A stretch of 64,000 nucleotides of DNA. It comes from Galerina marginata (lineage: Eukaryota > Basidiomycota > Agaricomycetes > Agaricales > Galerinaceae). The stretch spans positions 124,001-188,000 of the forward strand of contig JAECYW010000031.1 of NCBI GenBank assembly GCA_023014335.1, in the 5' to 3' direction. Each line of letters begins with the position of its first letter. Within the stretch, counting starts at the first letter, position 1. The position numbers and the translations under genes were made by a program. Under the pieces are notes generated by a model. That model searched no databases. It was not told where the DNA came from and saw only the letters and a list, made by a program, of their open reading frames with translations. Shown piece by piece: positions 23,964-36,500 of this stretch.

Positions 23964-24784
23964 ATGAGGAATATCTTCATTCTCATTGTAGCTTTATTCA
24001 TAAACTACACCCCAGTCATTTGCAGTGGCGTGATCGCAGCCCATAATGGAACGCACCAGGTCAGTATGCTGCTGAAATGTCAGGACTCTCCATTCTACTT
24101 ATCACTCTTTTAGTCCCGTGCCGCTGAGACTTGCGCAGATCCAACCCTCGCGACTGTGTTCATAGATGTATTCAGCCCAACCAGAACAGCACATGCAGTT
24201 CGGGCTAAAATAGATATGGTCAACCACGACACGAATTCAGGGACCACTGATAACTTCCAGTTCCAAGGCCCGTCCTTCCTCGCTTGGCGTGACACCCAGG
24301 AGTTTACAGTCCCTTTCTATCAACTCGCCACCCCCTCTGGAAACGATTTTATTTTCCTGCCGGAAGTAAATGGAAATCCACCTACTGCCAGCGGGTTCGT
24401 CGTCGAGGGAATCGCTGGGTATGTCTATACAACGCAAGTCTGCGGCAGCGTTCCACTTTTTGCTGCGTCCAATGCCGCAGCAAGTGATCATTGGTGGACC
24501 ACAAGTCAGAGTGATCACGATACGTTGCTCAATCTCGGTGGGTGGGTTGATGCAGGAATTCCTTTTTACGTGCTACCATTGGGTATGTCCTTCGTTCTCC
24601 TTTTCCCGAGTCCCGAGTTCAACTAAAGGCTGAACCCTTTTAGACTGCTCCTGCTCGGCTTGAGCTGGTGCCACTACGGATTTAACCACCGAGCTATTTG
24701 CCACCAATATATATGTCACTCATTTCCAACCCTTGGCACTATCAATTTCTTTTTCTTTTCATAGAACTTCTGGAAACTCCGTAG
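23964..24784 (+). CDS. Secreted DUF5648 protein
   Basis: Three exons, 23964-24059, 24114-24582 and 24765-24784, give 194 residues. Residues 1-20 (MRNIFILIVALFINYTPVIC) form a signal peptide. The mature chain holds paired segments typical of DUF5648, a repeat domain of fungal and bacterial secreted proteins thought to bind carbohydrate: FTVPFYQLATPSGNDFIF and GYVYTTQVCGSVPLFAAS, followed by DHWWTTSQSDHDTL and GGWVDAGIPFYVLPL. The last exon adds only ELLETP before the stop. Its intron (24583-24764) is longer than usual. One domain unit is present, shorter than many family members. No catalytic residues are suggested. Expression signals include the TATA box at 23890. Confidence 0.82.
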
Positions 24785-25049
24785 TATGTAACCATTAGAC
24801 AAAGATCATAACTCGTGTAGGGTGTAGAATGCGAGGGACACAGCACGGCTTTTCAGCCAGAGATTCTCCACCATCGCCGGGTAACTTGGGACATATTTTC
24901 GATACGCGCCCAGGTGGTAAGATACAAATACGAGAAAGAATTTCTGGCCTTACCCAGATTGGCCGTGGTTTGTGGCGTCGGAATTCGAAGCCATCTGAGC
25001 GTTCTAATAATTATGCGTGCCGGAGTTAACTTTTTCGAGACGAACGACG
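24785..25049. other. Short intergenic stretch
   Basis: 3' flank of the DUF5648 gene up to the first copy of the dispersed XY repeat. No gene is seen. Confidence 0.4.
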
Positions 25050-27560
25050 AACTTCGTTTGAAGAAGCCGAAATCGCGTCAAGAATGGAACTGAAGCAGCT
25101 CTGAAAATTAGTGACTGAGCGAAGGAGTGAAATAGATTTAATTCGTTGTCAATTCGTTGTCGGGAGACCAAGGAGGCATTTCAAAGGCATTTGAATGCTC
25201 GTGTCAAGGAATTGGATGCTGAGATACATGCCCGAGTCTCGAATTAAATGGATATTTTTACTTATGTCCGCACACCAAACCCTTGTTATCGTCTCCTGTG
25301 TCCAGAGGAAACCTCCTGGACACGACGCGTCGATGCGTGGATAGAGACGCGTTTGGATCACGTGGATGATGACGTGTCCATTTTTGGGACCTCCTCCTCA
25401 GGCTGCCGTCTATCTCCCGGCCTCTCTAGTTTTCCTGCTGTTTCTCTTGGGTTCTGTCTTTCTGCGAATGCGTGCTTTGATCTTGACGCGAAGTACACTG
25501 TCTTTCGAATCTTGGAACCTGAGATCAACTGGAACGGCGTCAAACTCTCGGTGCATTCATAGGAATCGGGATTCGTCAGTGGGTTACCAGATACATCGCC
25601 CATTCGAGTTCGAGTTTCGTTGGGCATAGATGAGAATTAGGACGACTGGCGCAAGCATCGAGCATCTGCTCAGGCTGAGTGTTTCTACAGATCTCATTGA
25701 CTTGGCCAGCGAGGGCTCGGTGGTAGCAACTTAGGCACGATCATTTTTCTCTCTAGAGTCGATGTTGAGCATCGTAGCTTCCTTCAGATGCTGCCAACCT
25801 CAGCGTCAAGCCTATTGTCTCTTCATGGCCATCTGACGCCCCTCCGTAAACGACGCCCTCTACCCCTTCCTATGTTCGCTGACCCGATCTCCTTATCCAG
25901 CGAGCAGCATCACTCGATAATCCCAAAGCACGGTGCATAGCATGACAGAACCTGCTGAAGAGAAGACGAAATCATGTTCTTAGCCTCGACAGTCCTTGAG
26001 GCGGCTCGCACAAGGACAAGGGAGAGGAGAAGGAGCATGGTATTCCCACCAAAATTCGGAGCGTCAAGGCGCCCATGTCCCCATCAGCTCGTAGGCCCTA
26101 AGAGTAAATAGTCGCCACATAGCCAGAGATCGCGTTTCATTGCCGTTTTCTGATCCGACCGCGCCTTGAACTTGGCGACTGGTCTTTCCGTTCCATGCAC
26201 CGCATATATCCGACATGGATCCCCTCTTCTTAGCTCATGTCCTCATATGCTGCCATCCTGGTCCGGCATACATCCATACTTCACCCTGCTTCCTCTTTCA
26301 CTGTTGAATGTAAGATTTCGAGCAACGAGCTAGCACCTGTACCCCGTGCATGTCATCTTTTTTCCTCCTTTCGTTGTTTCCTCGGACGGATCATGATCGC
26401 TCTCGTTATCATTATGCTAATATGCTTCACGTTTCTGTAGCCGTTGCCGCTGCCACAGGCTTCGTTAATCCACCATCGATCATCAGCGTCTACCTCGACC
26501 GACAACGGGACTCTTGGTTCTGGATCGACGACGTTGACTAATCTACGCACTTCGGCCTCTTAAGCGCAGCCGAGCCCTGTCGCAAGCTCATGTTGGGCCT
26601 CGACACTGCTCTTGCTTCAAAGTCGCAGGGCGGTATTCCCAGGATTAACACATATACGGATGTCGATGCAGGGCGGTGAATACAAGAGTGCTTTGCACTG
26701 GATTCGAGAGAGTGGTGCTTGAGCACAGTTTGAAGAGGACAGTTCGAAGGTCTCGAAGGTCGGGATCGGATTAGATCGGCGAAGATCGGAAGCGGGTCAG
26801 CTAACTTGTGTTGGCGTGGTATGGAGATGGATTTGTGGGAGATGGGACGTGTTCTGTACGACGACCCCTTGGCACCGCGGGGGAGGAAGAGCATACGGGG
26901 AGAGGGTGACTGAATGTCAGCTGGGGAAGTGTTGTTCTCTAGATGGAAACTAGCAAGAGGACGTCACTCATGTATGCTCTCTTTAGCTGTTCCTAGGAAA
27001 GGATGTGGAATCGCAATTGGAATCGCAATCGCACCTGGGATTTGAGCAAAAGATGGTCATCGAGTAAGTGTTGTATTTCTTGAGACCGTACGGAATGCTA
27101 GCTGACCATTCGTATTCAAGTCCTTATCCCATTCTATTCTGGTACGAATACCCGTCTCCACCTGAACGTTTAGTTAGCCTTGATCCAATGCCAAAGCACC
27201 GTCGTTATCCGACAGGATTCCTTATTCGCCAATATGCGCGTCCTTTTGCATATCGTTGGACATCACCCGAAACCGAGACGCAAACCTAAACCTCAACATG
27301 AATTTTGAACGACGCGCCGGAGTACGAGCAGGAGTAAAAGTGAAGGTAGAAGCGGAAGAGCGGTCTTGTGCGTCGTTGACGCTGTGGACTTGGATTCCGG
27401 TTCCGTTGCCCATGAAGCTTAATTCCTTTAACAGATTTGTGAATTTCATGATTCAAATCGTGCTCGGTAGTCAAGGCCGCAAAATCGCTGCTCCGCAGGC
27501 CTAGAGTAGGCTCAGAAGTCTGTGTAAGTCCATAATATATCATATCAGTAGTGCAGATCC
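25050..27560 (+). repeat. Dispersed XY repeat, copy A (Y module)
   Basis: This block shares a long series of anchors, in order and orientation, with 27720-29830, 39600-40150, 45560-47640 and 48470-51030. Examples are GAGACGCGTTTGGATCACGT near 25344, CCCAAAGCACGGTGCATAGC near 25922, a GACGTCACTCAT/CTCTCTTTAGCTGTTCCTAGG boundary near 26960 and GTAAGTCCATAATATATCAT at the right end. The copies differ by many substitutions, and no open frame is conserved between them, so I treat it as a non-coding or decayed transposable element. No reverse transcriptase, transposase or integrase motif was recognised. Confidence 0.75.
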
Positions 27561-27719
27561 GGGCTGATTCGCGCAGATTCGCCACCCCACCACCTGCCTC
27601 CATATCTCACTGCCTGGGTTCAACTGTACGTATATCTGCAACCCCTTCTCCATTGTTTCAATTGTTAGATCCCGCTTTGAAACCCGCTTACACAAGTTGT
27701 TCGGGTGACTTGTCTTTTC

Positions 27720-29830
27720 TCGGGCATTGATACCTGTCCCGACTAAGTATCCGTATCCACTTGATGGTCTTCGGTCTTAGCGCCTTCCTGCGTGGTCCAG
27801 AGGTATCAAACCAGCAGGTTGAAAGACACGACGCATACCGTCTTTTCAATCTCGAAATTCGACAGGAAAGGCGTCAATCGTTCGGTGCATTCAGGGAATC
27901 GGGGGTTTCCAGACATTTCCGTAGGCAGTTCGAGTTGAGTCTCGCTAAACATAGGCAAGAGTTAGGACGGTTTTCGCACTTATCGAGCACTCGATTACAC
28001 TGACGTCTTCTACAGATCTCTTTGACTCGGCCAGCCAGGACGCAGCCAACGGCTCGGTGTTATCAGCTTAGGCTCGTATTTTCGGTCATTTCTCTCTCTG
28101 AAAGTCGAAGTTGAGCATCGTATCTTTTTCAGATGGGAAAATGTCAACGGTGAACTGATCATCCATCCACGGCCCTCTGACGCGCTTCCGTGAACGGCAC
28201 CCTCTACCCCTTCCTCTGTGTACTGGCTTGTCCTCCTGTCCAGTGACCGCATCACAGTCGACTATCCCAAAGCACTTTTCATAGCATGACAGGACCAGCT
28301 GAAAAGAAGACGAAATTATGTTCTTAGCCCTGACTCGCCCTGAAGCTTGGTCGTCCTGGAGCAGGAGCAGAAGCAGGGCGTGGTGCGTACCAAGAGAAGG
28401 AGTACGGTATTTCCACCCAAAATCGGAGCGTCATTGCGTCGTTCGCCTTCAGCTCTCAGATTTCAAGAGCTTTATTTCCCAAGACAACGAGCCCTACCCT
28501 CGGCACGCCTTTTGCGCTTACGCATCCAAGTGGTCGCTACACACTCTGAGATCTCGTTTAGGCGTCCGTTTTCCGACCCAACCGCACCTCGGACTTGGCG
28601 TCTGGTCATTCCGTTCCATACACCGCTTGGACTAGGAACCATTTTCACCTCTCCGATCTGCATTGAGTGTGCTATTCTCGCCCTCGCCCTCGCCTTCATG
28701 CGCTCCCAATCGAGGTCGAGTGCATATCCCTACTTTTTCCTGCATCCTTCCCCTAAGATCTTGAGCGACAGACCAGCAACTAGACCCAACCTCGGGACTC
28801 CTGGTTCTAGATCGTCGGCATAGTCTGATCTACCCACTTCGGCCCCTTCACCCCCGTCGATCCCAGTGGCGAGTCGGCGTCATGATGTCGATGCAGAGCC
28901 GTGAATGCGGAAACGGTTGGCGCTGCATTCGCGGCCCCGGTGGTTCAGCCTGGGTGGGAGAGGACTGCTCGAGGATCTAGGAATCTGATTAGATCGGGAG
29001 TGGGTCGGCTTATTTGCATGGGAGCGATATGGAGCTGAAGCTTGCTGGCGATGGGTTGCGTATTCTGTACGACGACTAGGGAGCAAGGGGGGGAGGGCGT
29101 CAGGGGAGAGACGGAATCGGGGCTTCGGTTTGGTAAGTGTTGTTCTCAAGTCGGGATCAGGCACGAGGACGTCACTGATATCCGCTCTCTTTAGCTGTTC
29201 CTGAGCTAGGAGCAGGAGCCAAAGTTGAATTGGAATTGGAGGTGGAGGTGAAATCGTACTCGAAGTCGCAATCCGGATCAGTAAGTGTCGTCTTGCTTGA
29301 GAAGGTACAGAATGCGAGCTGACCCTTCTTACTCAAGTCCTTATCCTGCGTTTTTCTATTTGAGTACGGATGACCGTTTCCACCTGGACGTTTCTATGAT
29401 CTTCAATTCCGATGCCATACCACCGTCATTATCCGATAGAGTTCTGGAGAACCATTTGCAAATATGCGACTTGGCCTCGGCCTCGTCCTTCTGCCTGTCG
29501 CAGCATCCACCTGAAACGGAGATGCAAACCTCATGTTCAAAGTGAACCTCAACCTACCCTCCTGGTTTATAATTAATCGGCGAGCTTTTGTACAGCGTCG
29601 CATTGGCTCGTCGTCGGTATTGCCAACCGCCAACTGCAACCCGACTTCTAGGTATAAACTGCATGGTTCAAGTCGAGCTTGGTACTCAAAGTCTCAAAAT
29701 CGCCTACTGCGCCGCGGGTATGTGGAGTAAGCTCGGAGTGTGTATAAGTCCATAATAAATCATTTGAATTTCTCCTTTCCGTCGCTAAAAAATTGGTCCT
29801 CATAGAAGGGTATGTTCTTTGACTTACCGC
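27720..29830 (+). repeat. Dispersed XY repeat, copy B (Y module)
   Basis: Second copy immediately after copy A, same orientation, lacking the left end seen in A and E. It shares CACTCTGAGATCTCGTTTAG-like sequence near 28540, CTTGGCGTCTGGTC near 28595, CTCTCTTTAGCTGTTCCTGAG near 29187 and GTATAAGTCCATAATAAATC near 29742 with the other copies. It is followed directly by an X module. Confidence 0.72.
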
Positions 29831-29899
29831 ATCGTTTTTTTTCATTACTGTGGATCGTGAATCGTGATCGCAGCTATTTCCGGGTCTGTCTTATCCTTC

Positions 29900-30225
29900 G
29901 TCGTTTTCTAAGTGTCAAATGACATGTTAATGGAATGTCGAGTCACGTCACCGTACTTGGTGCGTGTTCATCCTCAGTAGCAGATTTGAAATTCTTTCCC
30001 AAGTAACCCGGGGATGGTCTGAACTCTCAGGCTAAAACACCTTCCCGTGTCCCCGTGTCCTGACATGCTACACGAGGCGGTCAATTTAGTGAGCACAGCT
30101 ATGATAACCAAATTACGTGGACTTGCAAGTACAAGGTTATCCAATTATCATAGCCACGGAAAGCCCACTGTCGTTAATAAAGAGAATGTGCAAGTTGCGT
30201 TGACTACTTATCGCGCACGCCACGC
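29900..30225 (+). repeat. Dispersed XY repeat, X module 1
   Basis: The sequence starting TTTTCTAAGTGTC and containing CACGAGGCGGT, then a block with ATTATCATAGCCACGG, matches 39045-39480, 40860-41285 and 47800-48480 in order and orientation. It is cut off on the right by repeat RB copy 2. Confidence 0.7.
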
Positions 30226-30229
30226 CTCC

Positions 30230-30475
30230 GACTTCCTTGCAATGTTTTTGTTTCTATTTTCCGTTACTTAGGAACTCACCTATGAATAAATTAAAGGTTT
30301 TCAGACTCGGAAAAATTTAACGATGGGGTATTGTAGGTTAGTATCCTCAGCCTGTAGTACTAATGAGGATATAAATTTAATCCTCTTAAAATACTTATAG
30401 GTGAATTAGAGAATGCCCGGGACGGCCACACCGAGCGCATGTAGTCTGAGTCGCATCAATTGATGCTCCGTTTGT
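30230..30475 (+). repeat. Dispersed repeat RB, copy 2
   Basis: Same-orientation copy of 22420-22690, with the same left anchor (CTTCCTTGCAATGTTTTTG) and right anchor (GAGTCGCATCAATTGATGCT). It appears to interrupt an X module of the larger repeat family, suggesting later insertion. Confidence 0.65.
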
Positions 30476-32567
30476 CAGCCCGCCAATCGACAAATTGGGA
30501 AAATAGGCGCGAGATCCCGCTGGGCGTTCGTTGACGACTTACCATGGGTGCAGTGGGGACTTTCCCATGGGATGAAAATCTTATCATACCATTTTTGGCG
30601 GCGCTCTTCTTAAGATTAATATTTTCTAAGGCCACCGAACCCGAGCCGCTTGACTTGTCAGTCGCGAACCTTGCTGGTAGAGCGCCCGTGAGAATAAATC
30701 ATGTGACCTAACATAAGAGGCATTTTCAGAAATGCCTCTCAACTCCCAAACGGAATGTACGCAGTTTTGCTTGAGATCATGCTGAGACCTATTAAAAATC
30801 AGGAGAAACTTTGTATAGATCAGGTATTACGGAATTAAATTACTACAGCGCGTAGTTATGCCTTACATTGATATTAATTAATTATCTCCATTGTCTTCAT
30901 TGTCACGGTCTACTAGGCGACACCAACTGCTGGCATAAACATCAAGAACGTATTTGGGCGGTAGAGGAAAGCCGAAAAGAACAATACGGAGCTGCGGTCG
31001 GAAGTGAGAGCGAGCATAATGAGGCCGTTCATCCAGCGACGAGAGGTTTTATGCACTGAAAGAGACAAAGCGCGCGGAAAGCGCGATCGGAGATGAGCGG
31101 GAAACTAAGCCAGAGGATAGAACACCGAGAGGTACATGATCAGGACGGAACGCCCGAGATGTTGATTAGAAAAATCGTCGACTTCGAGCTGGAGACAAGG
31201 TGGAGGGAGTATGAGAAGGACTTAGGCAAAGACGAAGGACTATACGAGATGGGTAGGGATGGATTGATAGTATGTGCGAATTATTTAGTTCGGGTTCGAA
31301 TTCGAGTACAAGATGATTAGCGCGGGGCAGACCAAAGAGCAGGAAGTCACGATTAACGACACAGAAGGAAAGGGGGAAAAAAAGAAAGAGGGAAAGAAGG
31401 GGAAAAGAAAAGGACGAGAACAAGGAAAATCATAAACACGAGGGTAAAGGAACTGCGGTACGTTATATAACAACCGAGAAAAAAATACAGAAGAGAGGAA
31501 TGCGGTTGCACGGGAAGTATACGCGTGTCGCGGGTGAAAATTGGCGATATAGGGCTGCGAAGATTCCATCAGCGGGCAATAGGTAACGTAATTAGAGGAG
31601 GGGAGAGGATGAGGGTGCTGCGTAAACACTGACGACAGAGGGAAAAAAAGATGCGGTAGAAGAGGCGAGGAGAACGGTAGTGGCGATGACCACCACAGTT
31701 GGCTGGCTGTCGCTCCCCAGAGCGCTAACGATGAGCAAAGCGGCGATCAGAAGACAAGTTACAACAGGCAGTCGAGACGATGGCGAAGTTTCCAAATCTC
31801 GGTTGGGAGAGGCGATGGTGGTCCCAATGACGACAATGACACTGTCTGACGACAAGGAGGCGGACATAACGTTGATCAAGCGACGGGATGAAAGTGGGGC
31901 CACCAAGAGTGGCGGTGACCATGTATGTTATGCCAGTGAGCAGGTCGTCAGAGGTGATGAACTGTAACGGGGGTCATGGTCGTGATGTAGGAAAGGGTGC
32001 AAACTACCAGATGGAAGCAACGAAGAGGGACCAACGAAGAACACGAACATGGACCGAAAGGGGACTACGAAAGAAAGGCAAGAAGAGTTCAAAAAACGAA
32101 GATAGTACAGCAAGGAAATAATGAGCGAAAAAAAAAAAAAAGAAAAAAGAAAGAAAGAAACGAATAACGCAAAAAGGAGGAACGAAACAACAAAAACAGG
32201 CGTTCGCAGGTGTCTGCAGCCTGTATCTACGAACCATAAACGATGAGGGCCAGGTTGCAGCTGTGGAAACCCCAGCTAGAGGAGAGCTGGACGGAGCGGG
32301 AGTAGAGATAACGCCCCGTGGGTGAGGGCCGAGATAGGTGCTGCAGATCCCGCGCCAAGCTCGGGATGTTGAGCAGCAAACTACGCCAGTTTCTTCCCTT
32401 CGACAAAAGCAGGCTGGGGCTTCGACAGCGGAAGCTCCCAATATTTAGGACTTCCAAATCCGCTGCTCCGGCCACCATACGTCCCTCCGAACACAGGGCT
32501 TTAAGGATCGAACAGCGAAGGCGGTAAAAACGCAGGGGTGCGACGACAACCACGTGTTCTACCAGAT
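30476..32567. other. Low-complexity region, no supported gene
   Basis: Contains strongly purine-rich plus-strand tracts at about 31370-31425 and 32125-32165, pyrimidine-rich on the minus strand. Several overlapping minus-strand frames (31592-31906, 32004-32441, 32227-32571) are rich in Ser, Leu and Val but show no domain. They may be 3' parts of the possible gene at 32568-33219, but I could not splice them convincingly. Confidence 0.35.
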
Positions 32568-33219
32568 TCATGGAAGAGAGGAAAAATGCACTATTTCCCG
32601 CTCAAGATGACGAAAGATGAAATGTGACTGAAAGAGTAGAAGAAAAGTCAGTCGTGGCGAGCTGGAAAAGAGGCGGAGTAGGACGTACATGGAGGTAGGT
32701 GATGATGGCATGGACGTTGGGCTGCATGACTTCAGTTTTGGGTCCGCCATGCGTAGGTACTGCGCTATCCAATTTCGCAAATCGCGCTGCCGTCCCCGTC
32801 GTCAATGTCGGGAAAAGGGCGTTGCTCGACATCAGGTGCTTGATGGAGCTCCCCAGCTGGGCGATAGCGACGTTGTGTTCGCAGCTGGTCTCTATGTTAA
32901 CTACTCGAGAAAAGAAATAGAAAGCAAGACAGACTTACGACGAAGAGCATCACGCGATGATTTTGAGGCAGCATTATAAAGTTGGAGTGGTGAGATGGGA
33001 GTCGGTGGACAAGAGGCTTGAGCCGCGTCCTGCTGGCCAAGTCACGCCGTTCGCTGATGTAATGCTTCTGATCGGAAATTTTATCGACGTAGCAATGCCT
33101 TCTCCTTCTTGTCTACTGTAAGTGCCGCCTGGATCAGTGGAGGTGATGAATCTGGTGATGCTCGTCAGTCGATACTGTCTGGATACTCGAAGGATATTTC
33201 TCGGAGATTCCATATACAA
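32568..33219 (-). CDS. Possible multi-exon gene, unknown product
   Basis: Weakly supported. A donor at about 32937 (CGTC|GTAAGT) and an acceptor ending CGAGTAG join a frame ending SKSSRDALR to a long exon reading NIETSCEHNVAIAQLGSSIK and on to TARFAKLDSAV-type sequence and HAIITYLH. A further GTACGT donor and TTTCAG acceptor add a short last exon ending at the stop at 32568. The long exon has the composition of real protein and a plausible amphipathic helix, but I recognise no family. The 5' end was not resolved; the open frame 32974-33219 is in another phase. It could equally be the remnant of a transposon gene. Confidence 0.3.
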
Positions 33220-33588
33220 CGCTAGTATTTGCCCACTCTACCGGGTCCACGATTTAGAGTGCGTGCCTGTAAGGATCATTGCATTCTTCTTACTCGGACG
33301 CTCAGATTAAATTAACCAACTTCCTGAGGTTCTCGACCCTATTTATTTTTCTATTTGCCATCGTCGGTGATGCTCACACTAAAAGCTACGTGCATGATAC
33401 TCGAAGAGGTGAAATTTGAAGTCGCAAAGTCGCCGGAATTCAAACTCGATTTACGCATGAAAACCGAATTCCATGCTTCCAGTCAGAATCAAGGAAGATA
33501 CCAATTCAAGCTGCAATTATTTACAAGTGGATAGTAGATAGTGAGCATGTGAAATTGTAACGACAACGAAGAAACAAATGAAGACATA
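33220..33588. other. Intergenic, no gene seen
   Basis: 3' flank of the TPR-CHAT gene. Nothing recognisable in either strand. Confidence 0.4.
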
Positions 33589-36500
33589 TCAGTAGCCGAA
33601 GTGAACGTATGGAACCCATGTCAAGAACGCGTCGTCGTCCTCTCCAAGTGTGTCTCGAACTTTCCTCGTAGCATAATCCAGGGCGTAGGCTGCCTTAGTA
33701 CTGTCCAATCCGTCCGTTCCCATATTATCGAGTAAGTATTCATAAAACCACTTCGCAAACTCCGGCCCATGTCGATCGGAAATGTTCCACATCGTACCAA
33801 CCACCCCGCGATAACCGGCAGCGAGCATACCGGCAGCGAGATGGACGACTTCCTCTGATAGCTTGAGGTCGCCTTTGCTTGTTTGGCAAGCCGAAAGGAA
33901 TGCGAACTCGGGGTTCGAAAGTTTCTGGCGCATAATCTCAAGGAGCTCGAGGCGACCATCGCGGAGATGGACGCCGCTCTTGAGTGGATCGCCTACCTCC
34001 TGAATGCCATGGCAAGCGAAGTGAACCCAGTTACAAATGTTCATTTCTGCCTTCACCTTGTCCGTGGTGGCTGCTTCATCTTCTAGCAGCAGCGTGCGGA
34101 AGTGGAGTTTGTCCATGGTTGCTTTGAGATCGTATATCTCCTTCTGCGTAAATGGGATCGCAGGAAGACTCGGCGTGTTTGGGTTAACGAGCAAAATATC
34201 GGTGCATTTTCGGGCAGTGGAAGAAGCAGCGGCTTTCTGGTTAAGGGACTGGACAGTTGGGGTATAAGACGAAACCGCGAAATCGGAAACACATAATCCT
34301 GGCTTGTATGATGGGCCATATATCCCGGCTGCATGTAGAGGAAGAAATGCGAGTGGGCCGGTTGGGCACCACCATATACGGCGGCGAGCTGAAAGATTGG
34401 GCTGAAACTACAAATGAATCAGTATGAGAGGTCCCTAAAAGAGAAACACCTTACGGAGTATCCTAATGCTGCGAGAATTGGTTGGACAACTTTGTCCCAA
34501 AGCGCTCGTAGGATACCCGACATAGACTCCCAACTTTCGGAGACACGCCGCATGCCACGTTCACGATCGTCAACTTCTTCTTGTTTGAGGAGGTCTACTT
34601 GGAGGGCTTTTTTCAGTGTCTCTGCTTCCACTGTACTGAAGTTTTTTAGGGGGATATGCAGCGGCTCCGAAACTCCAGCTATAAGAGCCAAGGCGTCCCA
34701 GTCGACTGGGTTAATGTTGAATATAATAACCGGGCCATCAGAGGGTAATGAAGAAAGTAGATTCATGACCTTAGGCGGCCGAAGAAAATCGTCGAAGCCT
34801 GGAAGACTCCGGATCTCTTCAAGGAGTTGCATGTAGTCAGCCGCAAGACTGGTATGATTCAGAGTATCCTCCTGAATGCGAATTTCTTCCGCAAGTGTCC
34901 CACTCGAGGAAGGACTGGAACGAGTTCCGTGAAACTCTAATGCCTTCGCGACCTCGATGAAGCGATTGGCCAAGGAAGGATGGTTCATGCGGAGAGAATC
35001 CACTGGGATACGCAGTTGGTTAATCTGATTCCACACCAAGCAGCGGCCTTGCTCAAGCCATTCAAATGCAGAGTCTGGCCTGCCTAATCTGAGAGCAACA
35101 GCCACAGCAAGTGCTAAAAAATCAGAATGGTTAAGGATGTTAGCATGGCGGCGATGAACTGTTTGTTCAAATCCGGCAACCTCTGAAAGCAAGGCGATGG
35201 CAAGAGAAAAGTCAATTAGGCAATGAGAATGGTCGTGGATTGAAGAGTTGAGGGCAGCAAGTTTGGCAGACTGTAGGCGAATGGATGGGGCACCATTGGA
35301 TGCAGCTCCACGACGATATGAAGTAATGCTGTACTGGATATCAGAGAAATATTGGCTGTGTTCAAAGCGATGTGAGTATGAAATTCCAAGGTTGTTGAAC
35401 AAGACTGGAAGGTCAGCATGGCCAGAAGGAGTCGATTCAACTGCTTTCTGGTGGTGAGATATGGCGGCATCGATATCCTTGAGGTCCCCAATGCGTTTGA
35501 AGCGACTTGAATACGAATTTCCAAGGTTGTTGAACCAACCTGGAAGGTTAGCATGGCCAGAAGGAGTGGATTTAACCGCATTCTGGTGGTGAGATATGGC
35601 AGAATTGATATCCTTGAGGTCCCCAGTGCGTTCGAAGCGACTCGCATATGAATTTCCAAGGTTGTTGAACAAGGCTGGAAGGTCAGCATGGCCAGAAGGA
35701 GTGGATTCAACCGCATTCTGGAGGTGAGATATGGCAGAATCGATATCCTTGAGGTCCCCAGTGCGTTCGAAGCGACATAAATATGAATTTCCAAGGTTGT
35801 TGAACAAGGCTGGAAGGTCAGCATGGCCAGAAGGAGTGGATTCAACCGCATTCTGGAGGTGAGATATGGCAGAATCGATATCCTTGAGGTCCCCAGTGCG
35901 TTCGAAGCGACATAAATATGAATTTCCAAGGTTGTTGAGCCAAGTTGGAAGGTCAGCATGGCCAGAAGGAGTGGATTCAACTGCCTTCTGGTGGTGAGAT
36001 ATGGCAGAATTGATATCCTTGAGGTCCCCAGTGCGTTCGAAGCGACTCGCATATGAATTTCCAAGATTGTTGAAACTAATTGGAAGGTCGGCATGGCCAG
36101 CAGGAGTGGATTCAACCACTTTCTGGTGGTAAGATATGGCGGAATTGATATCCCTGAGGTCCCCAGTGCGTTTGAAGCGACTCGCACATGAATTTCCAAG
36201 GTTGTGAAAAAAACCTGGAAGGTCAGCATGGTCGGAAGGAGTGGATTCAACCGCTTTCTGGTGGTGAGATATGGCGGAATTGATATCTTTGAGGTCCGCA
36301 GTGCGTTCGAAGCGACTTAAGTACGAATTTCCAAGATTGTTGAAACTACTTGGAAGGTAAGCATGGCCAGAAGGAGTGGATTCAACTGCTTGCTGGTGGT
36401 GAGATATGGCCTGGTTGATATCCTGGATGTTTGCGGTACAATTGAAACGGTGTGCATACAAATATCCAAGCAGGTTGGACAGTAACGAGCCAAAATTGAC

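Noticed and set aside
28347..28823. 158-codon plus-strand frame in repeat copy B
   Set aside because: The aligned parts of copies A, D and E have stops or shifts, so the frame is not conserved.
31370..32165. Purine-rich tracts as tandem microsatellites of interest
   Set aside because: They are irregular low-complexity sequence without a constant unit and are common in fungal intergenic DNA.
35216..36250. 344-codon open frame in another frame of the TPR-CHAT exon
   Set aside because: It is a shadow frame made long by the in-phase 135 bp repeats; the main frame carries the TPR and CHAT motifs.
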